A DNA stretch of 64,000 bases from Viridilinea sp964592425 (GTDB lineage: Bacteria > Chloroflexota > Chloroflexia > Chloroflexales > Chloroflexaceae). The position numbers were made by a program, and so were the translations under genes. Where the stretch lies: the NCBI GenBank assembly GCA_964592425.1, contig CAZQCG010000010.1, positions 62,001 to 126,000 of the forward strand, read 5' to 3'. Shown here one piece after another: positions 26,688-35,913 of this stretch (positions within the stretch are counted from its first letter, which is position 1; the number at the start of each line of letters is the position of its first letter). The notes under the pieces are model-generated. The model saw only the letters and a program-made list of their open reading frames with translations, was not told the DNA's origin and searched no databases.

Positions 26688-28118
26688 CTACGAGCCCTGG
26701 CTAAGGCCAAGCTCCTCGAGCGCGGCAAGCAGTTGTGGATCTTCGTCGGGCGGGAAGCGCCACCACTCGGCATCGACTTGGCGGTCGGGGAGCACACCGC
26801 GCCCTTCGATCAGCGTCCCGTCAGGCAAACGGTAGGCCACCTCGGCGATCAGCAGACGTGAGCCATCGTCAAAGCTATAGCTGTAGAGATTCTCGGTGTT
26901 CCCGGCGCTCGGCATGCCTACCACCCGCGTGCGCCCTAGGCTCTGCATGCCGGCGGCAAACATTTCGGCAGCACTGACCGTTTCGGGACTGATCAGCACG
27001 ACGAGCGGCAGATTCTCAACCCCTGCGATCACTTGATCGGTGGGAATCTGCTGTTCTTCTTGCTCGCTGCGCCCACTGGTGCTCCCAATGCTGCCACCAT
27101 TGTGGAAGAGGGCGATGGTATTGCGCATCAGGTGGACATAGCCGCCCGAGTTTTCGCGCACGTCAAGCACGAGCCCCTGCAGGTCGCCGCTTGCCAAAAG
27201 TTGCTCCACGGCATAACGCACGTTATCTTCCAGCCCATCAACATAGAAGCTGGGAATCTCGATCAGGCCAACCGTGCCATCCGCTAGCAGACGCCAGCGC
27301 ACCTCGTTAAAGGCATCGGTATCAATCGGCCCCCGCAGAACCACCACGTCCTGCGGGGGGTCGCTAGCCCGCTGCACAGTCAGGGTCACCGGGGTGCCTG
27401 GTTCGCCGCGCACGGCGCTGATCGGCCCCCCAGGGCCAAAGGCTTCGCTGTTGTTGAAGGGGATACCATTGATCGCCAGCACCAGGTCGCGTGGTTGCAG
27501 CCCGGCCTGTTCGGCGGGGCCGCCGGAAGCAAGCACCGTGATCAGGCCACCCTCATCAACGGTGCGAATCTGGGCCCCGATCCCGCCGTAGCGCAGGTCG
27601 CCGCTGAACTCGGCTTGCTGCTCGGCAACCTCCTGGGGCGACTCGAAACGCGAATGGTCGTCGCCAAGCCGGCCGATCAGCGTACGCATCAGCGCATAGA
27701 ACTGTTCAGGATCATCAGTGGCCGCCACTTGCGGCGCGAACTCCTGGCGCACCTGCGCCCAATCAGCCCCACCGTAGTCCTCATAGACATACTTGTCACG
27801 CACAAGCGTCCAGACCTCTTCAAAGATCTGCATACGCAAAGTAGCGTCGACCGGGGCGAGGGTCGGCGTGGCTTGCATCAACGGGAGGTCTGGCTGGGAT
27901 GGAGTGGGACGGGGGTTGGCCCCGGTTGAACCGGTGCCGGTTGTGCGAGTTGGCCGCGGCTGCGGCGTGGGGGGCAGGGCAGGTGTCGCCATCGTCGCTG
28001 CCTGGGGGGTTGCCGCAGGCGCTGGGCGAGAGGAGGCGTTACCCCAGGGCAAGGCCCCGCAGCCAGCGATGATCAAGGCAAGCAGCCCAAGGCTCAGGCT
28101 ACGGAAGAGTAACTGCAT
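26688..28118 (-). CDS. S41-family protease-like lipoprotein with PDZ domain
   Basis: 476 residues. Lipoprotein signal ending IIAGC (Cys20), then a Pro/Thr/Ala-rich linker to about residue 85, an N-terminal helical domain, a PDZ domain (IGAQIRTVDEGGLITVL and GLQPRDLVLAINGIP) and an S41 core (VLDVRENSGGYV). The putative nucleophile is Ser382 in SPETVSAAEMF. The partner Lys of the usual FGKG motif is replaced: the stretch reads PSAGNTE (Asn407). Some S41 branches lack the Lys, so it may be an active variant or a chaperone. It sits after mutS2 on the same strand. Confidence 0.82.
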   Translation of the reverse strand: MQLLFRSLSLGLLALIIAGCGALPWGNASSRPAPAATPQAATMATPALPPTPQPRPTRTTGTGSTGANPRPTPSQPDLPLMQATPTLAPVDATLRMQIFEEVWTLVRDKYVYEDYGGADWAQVRQEFAPQVAATDDPEQFYALMRTLIGRLGDDHSRFESPQEVAEQQAEFSGDLRYGGIGAQIRTVDEGGLITVLASGGPAEQAGLQPRDLVLAINGIPFNNSEAFGPGGPISAVRGEPGTPVTLTVQRASDPPQDVVVLRGPIDTDAFNEVRWRLLADGTVGLIEIPSFYVDGLEDNVRYAVEQLLASGDLQGLVLDVRENSGGYVHLMRNTIALFHNGGSIGSTSGRSEQEEQQIPTDQVIAGVENLPLVVLISPETVSAAEMFAAGMQSLGRTRVVGMPSAGNTENLYSYSFDDGSRLLIAEVAYRLPDGTLIEGRGVLPDRQVDAEWWRFPPDEDPQLLAALEELGLSQGS

Positions 28119-28127
28119 AGGTGTTTG

Positions 28128-30635
28128 CTACCGCTCAACTAGCCGGGCTACCGTCACCCCATCGCCACCATCGCTGCCGCCATTGCCGAAAGAGGCAACC
28201 AGCGGATGGCTCTGGAGCAACTCACGCACGATCTGGCGCAGGACACCAGTGCCTTTGCCATGGACAAGGCGTACCTGGTTCAGCCCGGCCAGGTAGGCAT
28301 CGTTGAGGTAACGTTCAAGCCGTTCGCCAACCTCATGGGCACGCCAGCCGCGCATGTCGAAGGTCATCGCAACATCAGGCGGCGGGGGGAGCGTAACGGT
28401 GCGCTCGGCAGGGTACTGCGGACGCTCGTCAGGGCCGGCGGGGGTGCCCTTTTCGCGCCGCAGCTCGCGCAGGTCAACCTCCATCCGAAAGCCACCCACC
28501 TGTACCATCGCGCTCCCCTCAGCTTCGTCAATATTGATGATCTCGCCCTTAAGGCCGACCGAGCGCACCAGCACCGTATCGCCGCGTTGCAAAGGGCGGG
28601 GGGGCTGCGGCAGCGGCGGAGCCTGGGGCGGGGCAGGGCGCGGACGGCTGGCTGCCTCACGCACCTGTTCGGAGGCTGTACTGACGCGCTGGCCAGCCTC
28701 TTCGAGCCACTGGCGTGAAAGGGCGACGTTGCGAAAATCATCACGCAGGCGCCGCAACTGGGTGCGTACCTCACGCAACTCAGCCTCAAGCTCGGCCTGG
28801 GCGGTTGCAAACTGCGCCTCACGTTGCTCTTGAAAGTCGAGCAACTCTTGCTGGAGGCGGTCGCGGTACTTTTCGGCATCGTCGCGCAAGGCTTCGGCGC
28901 GGGCCAGCGCCGCACTGGCGGCCTCCCGCTCACGATGAATACCAGCCAGCAGATCCTCGACAGCGGCATCTTCACGGGTGAGCGAGGTACGGGCGCGCTC
29001 AACCAGAGTCGGATCAAGGCCCAGCCGCCCGGCAATGGCCAGGGCGTTGGAGCGGCCCGGCAGGCCAATGCTCAGGCGATAGGTCGGCGCAAGGGTCTCG
29101 ACATCAAATTCCACCGAGGCATTCTGCACGCCCGGGGTGCTGTAGGCAAAGGCTTTGAGCTCAGCATAGTGGGTCGTCGCAACCCCCAGCACCTCAAGCT
29201 CAAGCAGGCGCTCAATAATCGCACGGGCCAGCGCCGCACCTTCAACCGGGTCAGTGCCAGCACCCAACTCGTCGAAGAGCACCAGGGCCGCTGGTTGTTC
29301 GGCGCTCAAGAGCTCCCACTGGTCGGCGGTCTGCAACTCCTCGCTGGCGAAGGGCTCTTCCAGCGCCTTGAGCACACGGATAATCGTGCGCATATGCGAC
29401 GAGAAGGTCGAGAGGCTCTGTTCGATACTCTGCTCGTCGCCAATATCGGCGAAGATATGGCCGAAGACAGGCATGCGCGAGGGCGCAGAGGCTGGCAGAT
29501 GCAGGCCAGCCTGGGCCATCAGCGCCAGCAGGCCCGTCGTCTTGAGGGCGACCGTCTTGCCGCCGGTATTGGGACCAGTGATCAGCAGCAGGCGAAAGCT
29601 ATCGCCCAGCCAGATCGTGGTCGGCACAACCGTCTGCGGATCGAGCAGGGGATGGCGCGCTTCCGTCAGCAGCAGTGGGGCCTGTTCGGGCGTGGTCGGA
29701 TCACCATTGTACTCAGCCAGATCAACAATCGTTGGGGCAACCGCGTGGAGGGCCTCAGCGTAGCGCGCTCTGGCCAGAGCCAGGTCGATCAGCGCGATCG
29801 TCTCGACTGCGGCTATCAGCAGCGAGGCAGCCGCGCCGACCTGGTCGGAGAGCGCCGCCAGCACACGCTGGATCTCCTCCTCCTCAGCCGACTGCAACTC
29901 ACGCCAGCGGTTGTTCAACTCGACGACGGCCATCGGCTCGATATAGAGGGTCGCCCCGCTACTCGACTGATCGTGGACGAGGCCACGCACATCTTTACGG
30001 TGACTGGCCTTGACCGGCACGACATAGCGCCCGTTGCGCACGGTAATGATCGGTTCCTGCAGGGCACCGCCGGTAGTTGCCGACGTGATCAGGTGCTGGA
30101 GTTTCTCCTGAAGGCGGGCGAAGGCGATGCGGATCTCGCGGCGCAGGCGGCCTAGTTCGACGCTGGCGCTATCGAGTACCTGGCCATCATCGCCAATCGC
30201 GGCCAGGATCGCCTGCTCAAGGGGCGGCAGCATGGGCAGCAGCCCGCCCAACTCGCTCAAAAACGGGTAGCGCAGCTGATCAAGCCTGAGCAGACGGGTG
30301 CGCAGGGTGCGAGCCGCCGCCACCGTGGTTGCCAGTTCGAGCAGGGTGGGGCCATCCAGCACCCCGCCGCGGGCAGCGTGGCGCACAGCACGGCGGACAT
30401 CACGGGCCCCGCCGATCGACGTCTCGGGAAACTCAACGAGCAGCGTCCGCGCCTCGCTGGTCAGCATAACGGCACGCCGCACCTCGGCAACAACCGTTGC
30501 TGGCGCGAGGGCCAGCGCCAGTTCACGTGAGGCGGCGAAGGAGGTATAGGCAGCCAGTTGAGCGCGAATCTTGGGAAACTCGAGCGTCTCGAGTGTCTGC
30601 TCGGCAATACTGATCGCAGGAAGTGTAACGCTCAT
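28128..30635 (-). CDS. mutS2: Endonuclease MutS2
   Basis: 835 residues. MutS core with the ATPase P-loop LLITGPNTGGKTVALKTTG, Walker B LVLFDELGAGTDPVEGAALA and THYAELKAFAY. A long Arg/Glu/Gln coiled coil follows (about 520-650), then a KOW-like segment and a C-terminal Smr nuclease domain (DMRGWRAHEV, LVHGKGTGVLRQIV). Unlike MutS it lacks the mismatch-reading domain; MutS2 proteins bind branched DNA and stalled or collided ribosomes. Its start overlaps the cvpA stop by 4 nt. Confidence 0.96.
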   Translation of the reverse strand: MSVTLPAISIAEQTLETLEFPKIRAQLAAYTSFAASRELALALAPATVVAEVRRAVMLTSEARTLLVEFPETSIGGARDVRRAVRHAARGGVLDGPTLLELATTVAAARTLRTRLLRLDQLRYPFLSELGGLLPMLPPLEQAILAAIGDDGQVLDSASVELGRLRREIRIAFARLQEKLQHLITSATTGGALQEPIITVRNGRYVVPVKASHRKDVRGLVHDQSSSGATLYIEPMAVVELNNRWRELQSAEEEEIQRVLAALSDQVGAAASLLIAAVETIALIDLALARARYAEALHAVAPTIVDLAEYNGDPTTPEQAPLLLTEARHPLLDPQTVVPTTIWLGDSFRLLLITGPNTGGKTVALKTTGLLALMAQAGLHLPASAPSRMPVFGHIFADIGDEQSIEQSLSTFSSHMRTIIRVLKALEEPFASEELQTADQWELLSAEQPAALVLFDELGAGTDPVEGAALARAIIERLLELEVLGVATTHYAELKAFAYSTPGVQNASVEFDVETLAPTYRLSIGLPGRSNALAIAGRLGLDPTLVERARTSLTREDAAVEDLLAGIHREREAASAALARAEALRDDAEKYRDRLQQELLDFQEQREAQFATAQAELEAELREVRTQLRRLRDDFRNVALSRQWLEEAGQRVSTASEQVREAASRPRPAPPQAPPLPQPPRPLQRGDTVLVRSVGLKGEIINIDEAEGSAMVQVGGFRMEVDLRELRREKGTPAGPDERPQYPAERTVTLPPPPDVAMTFDMRGWRAHEVGERLERYLNDAYLAGLNQVRLVHGKGTGVLRQIVRELLQSHPLVASFGNGGSDGGDGVTVARLVER

Positions 30636-31183
30636 TGTACTAGGAAGAGCAGGTTAGCCCCATCGGGTAAAATCGGATCGAGGCGAGCGAAGACCACCGG
30701 TAGCAGTTGATTCACAAAGAACGGCAAGAGCGAGGAGCTCGCGACTGAGTTGCCCAGGCCACGAAAGAAGGGCAGATCGATGCCCCGACCGCCACGCACG
30801 ATCATCAGGTTCCAGAGCAACGACCCGAAGATGCCGATCAGCAATGCCCCCAGGATCATGCCCATCAACGTCCCACCGACACGGTTGAGGTACTCGAAGC
30901 CACCGAGGCTGCGTGTATAACGGAACGTATAGAGCCCGGCAGCCGCCAGCAGGGCAAAGCCAATCGTCAACACCAGCACAAAGGCGAGGTATTGGGCAAC
31001 CGTACGCTGTGCACCGAAGTTGCGCACAAAGACCTCGCCCAGGGGTGCATAGTAGAGACTGGCCAGTACCACACCCAGGTAGAGGGCGATCAGCAAGAGG
31101 ATAATGCGAATCATGCCCTGAAAAAAGCCGAGTGCCAGCATTCCGATAAAGAGCAATAAAAAGAGCAGATCGATAAAATTCAT
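30632..31183 (-). CDS. CvpA-family membrane protein
   Basis: 183 residues. FIDLLFLLLFIGMLALGFFQGMIRIIL and later GFEYLNRVGGTLMGMILGALL are typical of CvpA/colicin V production proteins, with four hydrophobic helices. cvpA beside mutS2 is a common pairing in Gram-positive-like phyla. ATG 31183 chosen as the family start; 22 upstream codons have no match. Role in the envelope unknown. Confidence 0.85.
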   Translation of the reverse strand: MNFIDLLFLLLFIGMLALGFFQGMIRIILLLIALYLGVVLASLYYAPLGEVFVRNFGAQRTVAQYLAFVLVLTIGFALLAAAGLYTFRYTRSLGGFEYLNRVGGTLMGMILGALLIGIFGSLLWNLMIVRGGRGIDLPFFRGLGNSVASSSLLPFFVNQLLPVVFARLDPILPDGANLLFLVQ

Positions 31184-31356
31184 GCGGCCCTCCACTCCAG
31201 GTGTGGCCCGCCTACATCGCCATCGGCGCGCAGCAAGCTCATGCTGCAATTATATCATACGGGCCTTGCACAGCCTTGAGATCAGTCTGGAGACGGTTGA
31301 CATACATCGACAGCCAGCTAGGATTGCTCTAGGGAAGTTTATGCTCAAGGAGGGTT

Positions 31357-32766
31357 ATGGCCAGATCCTTCCGTCTCCAGCGCCGCGTCACGCTTACCAC
31401 CAACGCCACCAATGATGCAGGCGTAACCCAGGAGGCGGCAGTCCAAGCCCCCGCCGTCGAGGTTGAGCACAGTACCACCGGATCGCGTGGCGCGCCCCCC
31501 CAGGGCCCGCTCAGTCCGGCAGAGGTACGCCGAGCGCTGCACATCTCGACTCTTGAAGGGGCCGTGGCGACAGTGCAGATCACCATCAGCGGGGCGATTG
31601 GCGGCAGTGTCTTCCTGACCGGCTTCGCGCTGCTGCTCGGTGCCAACAATTTCCAACTGGGCCTGCTGGGTGCCCTGCCTTTTGTCGGCCAACTCTTCCA
31701 GTTTGTAGGGGCCTACCTCGAACAGCGCAGCGGCGAGCGGCGCAACCTGGTGCTCTATGGATCGCTGGTCGGGCGTCTGATCTGGGCGCTGCTGCTGGCC
31801 CTGCCCTTTCTGAGCTTTCTGCAGGGCAGCGAGTTGGCGATCTTCTTCCTGGGCCTGGCCATCTCTTACGCGGCCAACGGCATCGCTGCCAACGCCTGGC
31901 TGAGTTGGATGAGCGACCTGGTGCCGGGCCATGAGCGCGGGCGTTACTTCGGGGTGCGCAACACCGTAGTTGCCCTCTCGGCAATGCTTACCACCTACCT
32001 GGCTGGCCTGGCCCTCGACCACTTCCGTGGCCAGGGCCAGCTGTCAGTTGGCTACGCCGTGATCTTCGGGGTCAGTCTGCTCGCCGCCCTTGGGGCGGCC
32101 CTCCTGATTGCACGCCAGGCCGAGCCACCCCTGACAACACGCCCCCAGGCGAGTCTAAAGGCCATGTTCGGTGAACCGCTGCGCGACGGACGTTTTCGCA
32201 CCTTTATCTTTACCAGCCTGGGCTGGGCGCTGGTGACAGGTGTGGCCAGTCCCTTCTTCAACGCCTATGGTCTGGCGGTACTGGAACTGAGCTTTTCGAC
32301 CCTGGCCCTGACCGGCATCGTCACCGGTGCGGTTGCGCTGGTGAGCGGGCCGATCATCGGCCAGTGGCAGGATCGCTACGGTAATCGCCGCATCCTGGTG
32401 GGCTGTATCCTTGGTACGATTCTGCTGCCGTGGGGTTGGGTGCTTTCAAGCCCCGAGAACATTGTGCCGCTCTGGTTAATGGCGATTCTCGCCGGGATCT
32501 TCTGGCCGGGACTCAATCAGGGCCTGGCCAACGTGCTGATGGAACTGGCCCCGGTGGAGAGTCGTGGGCCGGCGATTGCCGCCCATAGTGCGATCACTGG
32601 CGTCGGGACGCTGGTGGCCGGGCTGCTGGGCGGGGCCATGGCGATGGCCCTCGCCGAGGCGCAGATTGGGCTTGGGCCGCTGACCCTGGCGGGCATGGGC
32701 TTTCTCTTCGCCTTGACCAGCCTTGGGCGTGCCGTGATGGCTCTGGTCTTCTGGCGCACCTTGTAG
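31357..32766 (+). CDS. Major facilitator superfamily transporter
   Basis: 469 residues with about 12 hydrophobic helices after a polar N-terminal extension of about 65 residues. MFS features: the loop between helices 2 and 3 (AYLEQRSGERRNLVLYGSL) and the equivalent between 8 and 9 (GQWQDRYGNRRILVG). LSWMSDLVPGHERGRYFGVRN is typical of an MFS branch common in Chloroflexota and Firmicutes. Substrate unknown. The upstream ribosome site is AAGGAGG, close to ATG 31357. Confidence 0.88.
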   Translation: MARSFRLQRRVTLTTNATNDAGVTQEAAVQAPAVEVEHSTTGSRGAPPQGPLSPAEVRRALHISTLEGAVATVQITISGAIGGSVFLTGFALLLGANNFQLGLLGALPFVGQLFQFVGAYLEQRSGERRNLVLYGSLVGRLIWALLLALPFLSFLQGSELAIFFLGLAISYAANGIAANAWLSWMSDLVPGHERGRYFGVRNTVVALSAMLTTYLAGLALDHFRGQGQLSVGYAVIFGVSLLAALGAALLIARQAEPPLTTRPQASLKAMFGEPLRDGRFRTFIFTSLGWALVTGVASPFFNAYGLAVLELSFSTLALTGIVTGAVALVSGPIIGQWQDRYGNRRILVGCILGTILLPWGWVLSSPENIVPLWLMAILAGIFWPGLNQGLANVLMELAPVESRGPAIAAHSAITGVGTLVAGLLGGAMAMALAEAQIGLGPLTLAGMGFLFALTSLGRAVMALVFWRTL

Positions 32767-32778
32767 CCACTCCAACCC

Positions 32779-33351
32779 TCAGGGGGTCAGCGGGGCGAGC
32801 AGGCTGGCATTGGCCCAGCCGCTGGCCGCCAGCCCTACGTGGGTAGGCACACAGGCGGGGCCGAGGGCGGTAAGACGGATGCGGTACCAGCGCGAGCCAT
32901 CACCCATGATCTGTTCCTCAAGCACGTCGACCTGGTCGCCTGGACAGATCTGGCCAATCACCGTGGCCTCGTCAAGCACGGGCTCGCGGCGCAGGTTGCC
33001 GCCACTGAGCACACTGCTTCGTCCGAGCAGGCTCGTCACCGGGGTGGCTGTTGATATGGGGCCTACCGTGCCGAGCAGCACGGCAGAGGTGGCCGTGCGG
33101 CTGATCGAGACCGCAGTGCGGGTGGCGGGGATGGCCACATTCTGGGTCGCAACCGCTTCAGCAGTCAGCGCCGCACTCGTGCGTATGCGTTGCAGGCCAG
33201 CGGTGAAGACGAAATAGCCGCCGCCTAGCACCAGGGTAAGCACAACACCGATGATCAGGAGGTTAGCCAGCGCACGCAGAGGGCCACCGCGCCGGGGTGC
33301 ATCAAGACGAAAAAAGCGATCCCAGTCTTGCGGGTCGTTGATCGGCGGCAT
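32779..33351 (-). CDS. Membrane-anchored SH3-like domain protein
   Basis: 190 residues. Cytoplasmic N-terminus, one transmembrane helix (about 27-50, LLIIGVVLTLVLGGGYFVF), a Thr/Ala-rich stalk, then a C-terminal SH3b-like module (GGNLRREPVLDEATVIGQICPGDQVDVLEEQ, a split pattern over the RT loop, ending in GWANASLL). Such modules often bind cell-wall peptides. ATG 33351 is chosen by the end of the polar start segment. Convergent with the MFS gene, 12 nt apart. Confidence 0.72.
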   Translation of the reverse strand: MPPINDPQDWDRFFRLDAPRRGGPLRALANLLIIGVVLTLVLGGGYFVFTAGLQRIRTSAALTAEAVATQNVAIPATRTAVSISRTATSAVLLGTVGPISTATPVTSLLGRSSVLSGGNLRREPVLDEATVIGQICPGDQVDVLEEQIMGDGSRWYRIRLTALGPACVPTHVGLAASGWANASLLAPLTP

Positions 33352-33466
33352 AACGCACCCCTCTGTTCTGACGTTGTGGGCCTCCCGACCACATCGGCGG
33401 GGGCCACTGATGAGCAAGGTTGCAGGGCTGCTGGACGCTGTTTATGTGCGCAATCCGGGTTGTCGC

Positions 33467-34357
33467 TCAGGGTTGAAGCCGCCGGCGCAGAATCGGCTGG
33501 CGCTCGCCGGTGGCCGCAAAGCCGAACCAACGATAGAGACGCTGGGCGTGGATGTTGTAAGCCTGAGTATTCAGAGTGATCGTGCTGGCCTGTTGTTGAC
33601 GGGCGTAGCCCACCACCTCGGCGAGCAGGCGCACCCCGATACGCGCCCCACGATAGGCCGGGTCAACTGCAATGCGCACCAGATGAACCAGGCGTCCACC
33701 GAAGTGAGCGGTGGCATAGGCATAACCCACCGTCTGCCCGGCCAGTTCAGCGACCACAAAGTAGGGGCCTTGCTCAATCGACGGGCCAAGCACCGTGTCA
33801 TCCTTTGTCCACTGGGGCTCAAAGCAGGCCCGGTCAAGGGCCAGTACCGCACCCAGATCGGCAGGTACGGCAGGGCGCACCAGCACAGCAGGATGGCCAT
33901 GATCCGGGATGTCAAGGCGCTGCTTTTCGTAGACAACGACTTCGGTATCAGGATCGTAGCCCAGTTCAAGCAGAGCAGGGAGCAACCATCCATCAGCAGC
34001 CTCATCGCCGCCATAGAAGATCATCCGCGTACCATGATCGGCAAGAGTGGTATGCAAAGTGCGCATCAGGAGGATCAGCGCCGATCGCAGATCGACGCCT
34101 TCGGCGAGGGCCACGGCGCGGATCCAGCAACCGGCATCGGCAGGCCAACTGGCCACAGCCACACCGTAGAGTTCGCCAGCTGCGTCGAGCACCGCCCCAC
34201 GTCCAGCCGCAAGCAACGCAGCCAGATCCCCGCCACTCAGGCTATGGTAACGTCGTGTGCCCTCACTAAGCAGGCGAGCAACCACGCTCAGATCTTCAGC
34301 ACCAACAAGCCGTGGCTGAGCACGACTAAGGTCAAAGCTTTTGCGAAAAAGCCACAT
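33467..34357 (-). CDS. GNAT-family acetyltransferase, possibly tandem
   Basis: 296 residues. The C-terminal half is a clear GNAT: YFVVAELAGQTVGYAYA, VRIAVDPAYRGARIGVRLL (acetyl-CoA loop R-G-A-R-I-G) and NIHAQRLYRWFGF. The N-terminal 140 residues have a GNAT-like layout but no intact CoA loop, so this may be a tandem protein with one degenerate half. Substrate unknown. Divergent from the phosphatase gene. Confidence 0.8.
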   Translation of the reverse strand: MWLFRKSFDLSRAQPRLVGAEDLSVVARLLSEGTRRYHSLSGGDLAALLAAGRGAVLDAAGELYGVAVASWPADAGCWIRAVALAEGVDLRSALILLMRTLHTTLADHGTRMIFYGGDEAADGWLLPALLELGYDPDTEVVVYEKQRLDIPDHGHPAVLVRPAVPADLGAVLALDRACFEPQWTKDDTVLGPSIEQGPYFVVAELAGQTVGYAYATAHFGGRLVHLVRIAVDPAYRGARIGVRLLAEVVGYARQQQASTITLNTQAYNIHAQRLYRWFGFAATGERQPILRRRLQP

Positions 34358-34446
34358 CGCCTAACTATTGTACACGAGAAGCCCGAACAACTCTACTCAT
34401 GGTACGATGGACAAGGCATAATTTCCACAATCCGAGTTGTCAACCT

Positions 34447-34932
34447 ATGCTTGCCTATCTCCAGACTCAGTGGCGCCGCATCTTTGGCCTGAACGTCTCT
34501 GCGCTTGACCCTTTGCTCTTTGTCGGTGGCCAGTTTCGCGCCGATCAGTGGCCCGACTTGCACGCGATGGGCATCCGGGCGGTGCTCAGCCTGCAGGCCG
34601 AGCGCGAGGATGCGTTTGTCGAACCGTGGCCCACCTGTACGCTGCGCCTGCTGGTTCAGGACTTTACCGCCCCCAGCCTTGAGCAACTGACGCTCGGGGT
34701 GAGCTTTATCAGCCGCGCCCATGCTGACGGCCTGCCAGTGCTAGTTCATTGTCACGCCGGGGTAGGCCGAGCACCGATCATGGCCGCCGCCTACCTAGTG
34801 GCCAACCGCAACCTCAGCCCCGAGGCGGCGCTGGCCATCATTCGCAAGGCACGTCCGATCATCGGCCCCGGCCCCGATCAGATAGCCCGCCTGCACACCT
34901 TCGCCGACATGCTGCGGCAGACTGCCTCATAA
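34447..34932 (+). CDS. Dual-specificity/tyrosine phosphatase
   Basis: 161 residues. The active-site loop is LVHCHAGVGRAPIMAAAYL, the C(x)5R signature with Cys and Arg present; the general-acid Asp is likely in LLVQDFTAPSLEQL. FVGGQFRADQWPDLHAMGIRAVLSLQ is the usual cyclin-dependent-kinase-inhibitor/DSP-like N-terminus. It removes phosphate from Tyr or Ser/Thr, or possibly from phosphoinositides or RNA. ATG 34447 chosen by homology; ATG 34399 is in frame upstream. Confidence 0.87.
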   Translation: MLAYLQTQWRRIFGLNVSALDPLLFVGGQFRADQWPDLHAMGIRAVLSLQAEREDAFVEPWPTCTLRLLVQDFTAPSLEQLTLGVSFISRAHADGLPVLVHCHAGVGRAPIMAAAYLVANRNLSPEAALAIIRKARPIIGPGPDQIARLHTFADMLRQTAS

Positions 34933-34977
34933 GACTCTGGCGATCGGTCTACAAACCTCTCCCACCTATCCTCCACC

Positions 34978-35871
34978 CTACTGCAACACCAGCACCTCGA
35001 CCGGACTCCCCATGGGCAAATCACCTTCACCGGGGGGAATGAGCACCAGGGCATTGACGGCAGGGTCAACCAGGCTACTGTGCTGGTCAAGGGCAACACT
35101 ATAGCCGTGCTCGCCCATATGCAAGCTGCCGCGGGCATAATGGGACAGCAGGTGGCGGGCCGTCGGTGTTTCAAGCCGGGCCTGGACACGCGAGCGCCCG
35201 GCTTGACGGTGCCCAGCAAGGTGCAGCAAGGCCGGGCGGGCAAACAACTCCGCGCAGACCAGCGCTTCGGCGGGAGCACCAGGCAGGCCAAGCACCGCCA
35301 CACCCGCCAGCAGGCCAAAGAGCAGGGGCCGGTCGGGCTCCATCGCCACCTGCCAGACCAGCAACTGGCCCTCGGCCTCGATCAATTCACGTACCAGGTC
35401 GTGCCCGCAATAGTGCGCCCCCGCCACGGTCAGGATCAACTCGGCCCCGCCAGCAATGGCCGCCGCCAGGCGCATGCGCAGTGAGCTAAGATTGTCGTGC
35501 GCAATGCCCACTGTCAGGGGTTGGCCGCCGTCGCGGCGCACCATGGCAGCCAGCAACAGGCTGTCGCTGTCGTAAACTTTACCGGGAACGGGCGCGGCCC
35601 CAACCGGCAGCAACTCATCGCCAGCGGCCACAATCGCCACCCGTGGCCGCCGTACTACCTCCAGCGTATTGAACCCTGCCGCAGCCAGTAAGGCAATCTG
35701 CTCGGGGCGTAGCGGCACCCCCGGCATAATCTGCACCAGCGGCAGCTTCAACTCGGCGACCGGCACACGCCCGACTGCTTCGACCAGGGCAATCTTCTCA
35801 GGCCCCAGGGGCTTGAGGCCGGCAAGCATCGCCGCCAGGGCCTCCTCGTACGAGCCACCAATGAGGGTCAT
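34978..35871 (-). CDS. Shortened MoeA-like (molybdopterin molybdenumtransferase-like) protein
   Basis: 297 residues against about 400 for MoeA. The start (YEEALAAMLAGLKPLGPEKIALVEAVGRV) and the MoaB-like core (RRPRVAIVAAGDELLPVG, DSDSLLLAAMVRRDGG) are recognisable, and the C-terminal beta domain is present. Missing: the DGYA loop and most of domain II, as LKLPLVQIMPGVPLRPEQIA runs straight from domain I into the core. The GGVSxGDxD active-site motif is replaced by VAGAHYCGHD. Metal insertion is therefore doubtful; cofactor binding may persist. A tungsten/molybdenum enzyme gene lies 9 kb away. Confidence 0.75.
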   Translation of the reverse strand: MTLIGGSYEEALAAMLAGLKPLGPEKIALVEAVGRVPVAELKLPLVQIMPGVPLRPEQIALLAAAGFNTLEVVRRPRVAIVAAGDELLPVGAAPVPGKVYDSDSLLLAAMVRRDGGQPLTVGIAHDNLSSLRMRLAAAIAGGAELILTVAGAHYCGHDLVRELIEAEGQLLVWQVAMEPDRPLLFGLLAGVAVLGLPGAPAEALVCAELFARPALLHLAGHRQAGRSRVQARLETPTARHLLSHYARGSLHMGEHGYSVALDQHSSLVDPAVNALVLIPPGEGDLPMGSPVEVLVLQ

Positions 35872-35913
35872 CGCCTTTCCCTTTGCTGTGCCTGCGGCGG
35901 GTGCGCCCCGCCC

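Noticed and set aside
28824..30155. Open frame of about 440 codons opposite mutS2
   Set aside because: Shadow of mutS2; high-GC antisense frame without domain signals.
34399..34446. Longer N-terminus for the tyrosine phosphatase
   Set aside because: The 16 extra residues match no family pattern and ATG 34447 gives the usual N-terminus.
33251..34492. Open frame of about 410 codons on the plus strand
   Set aside because: Antisense to the SH3-like and GNAT genes, which have clear motifs.
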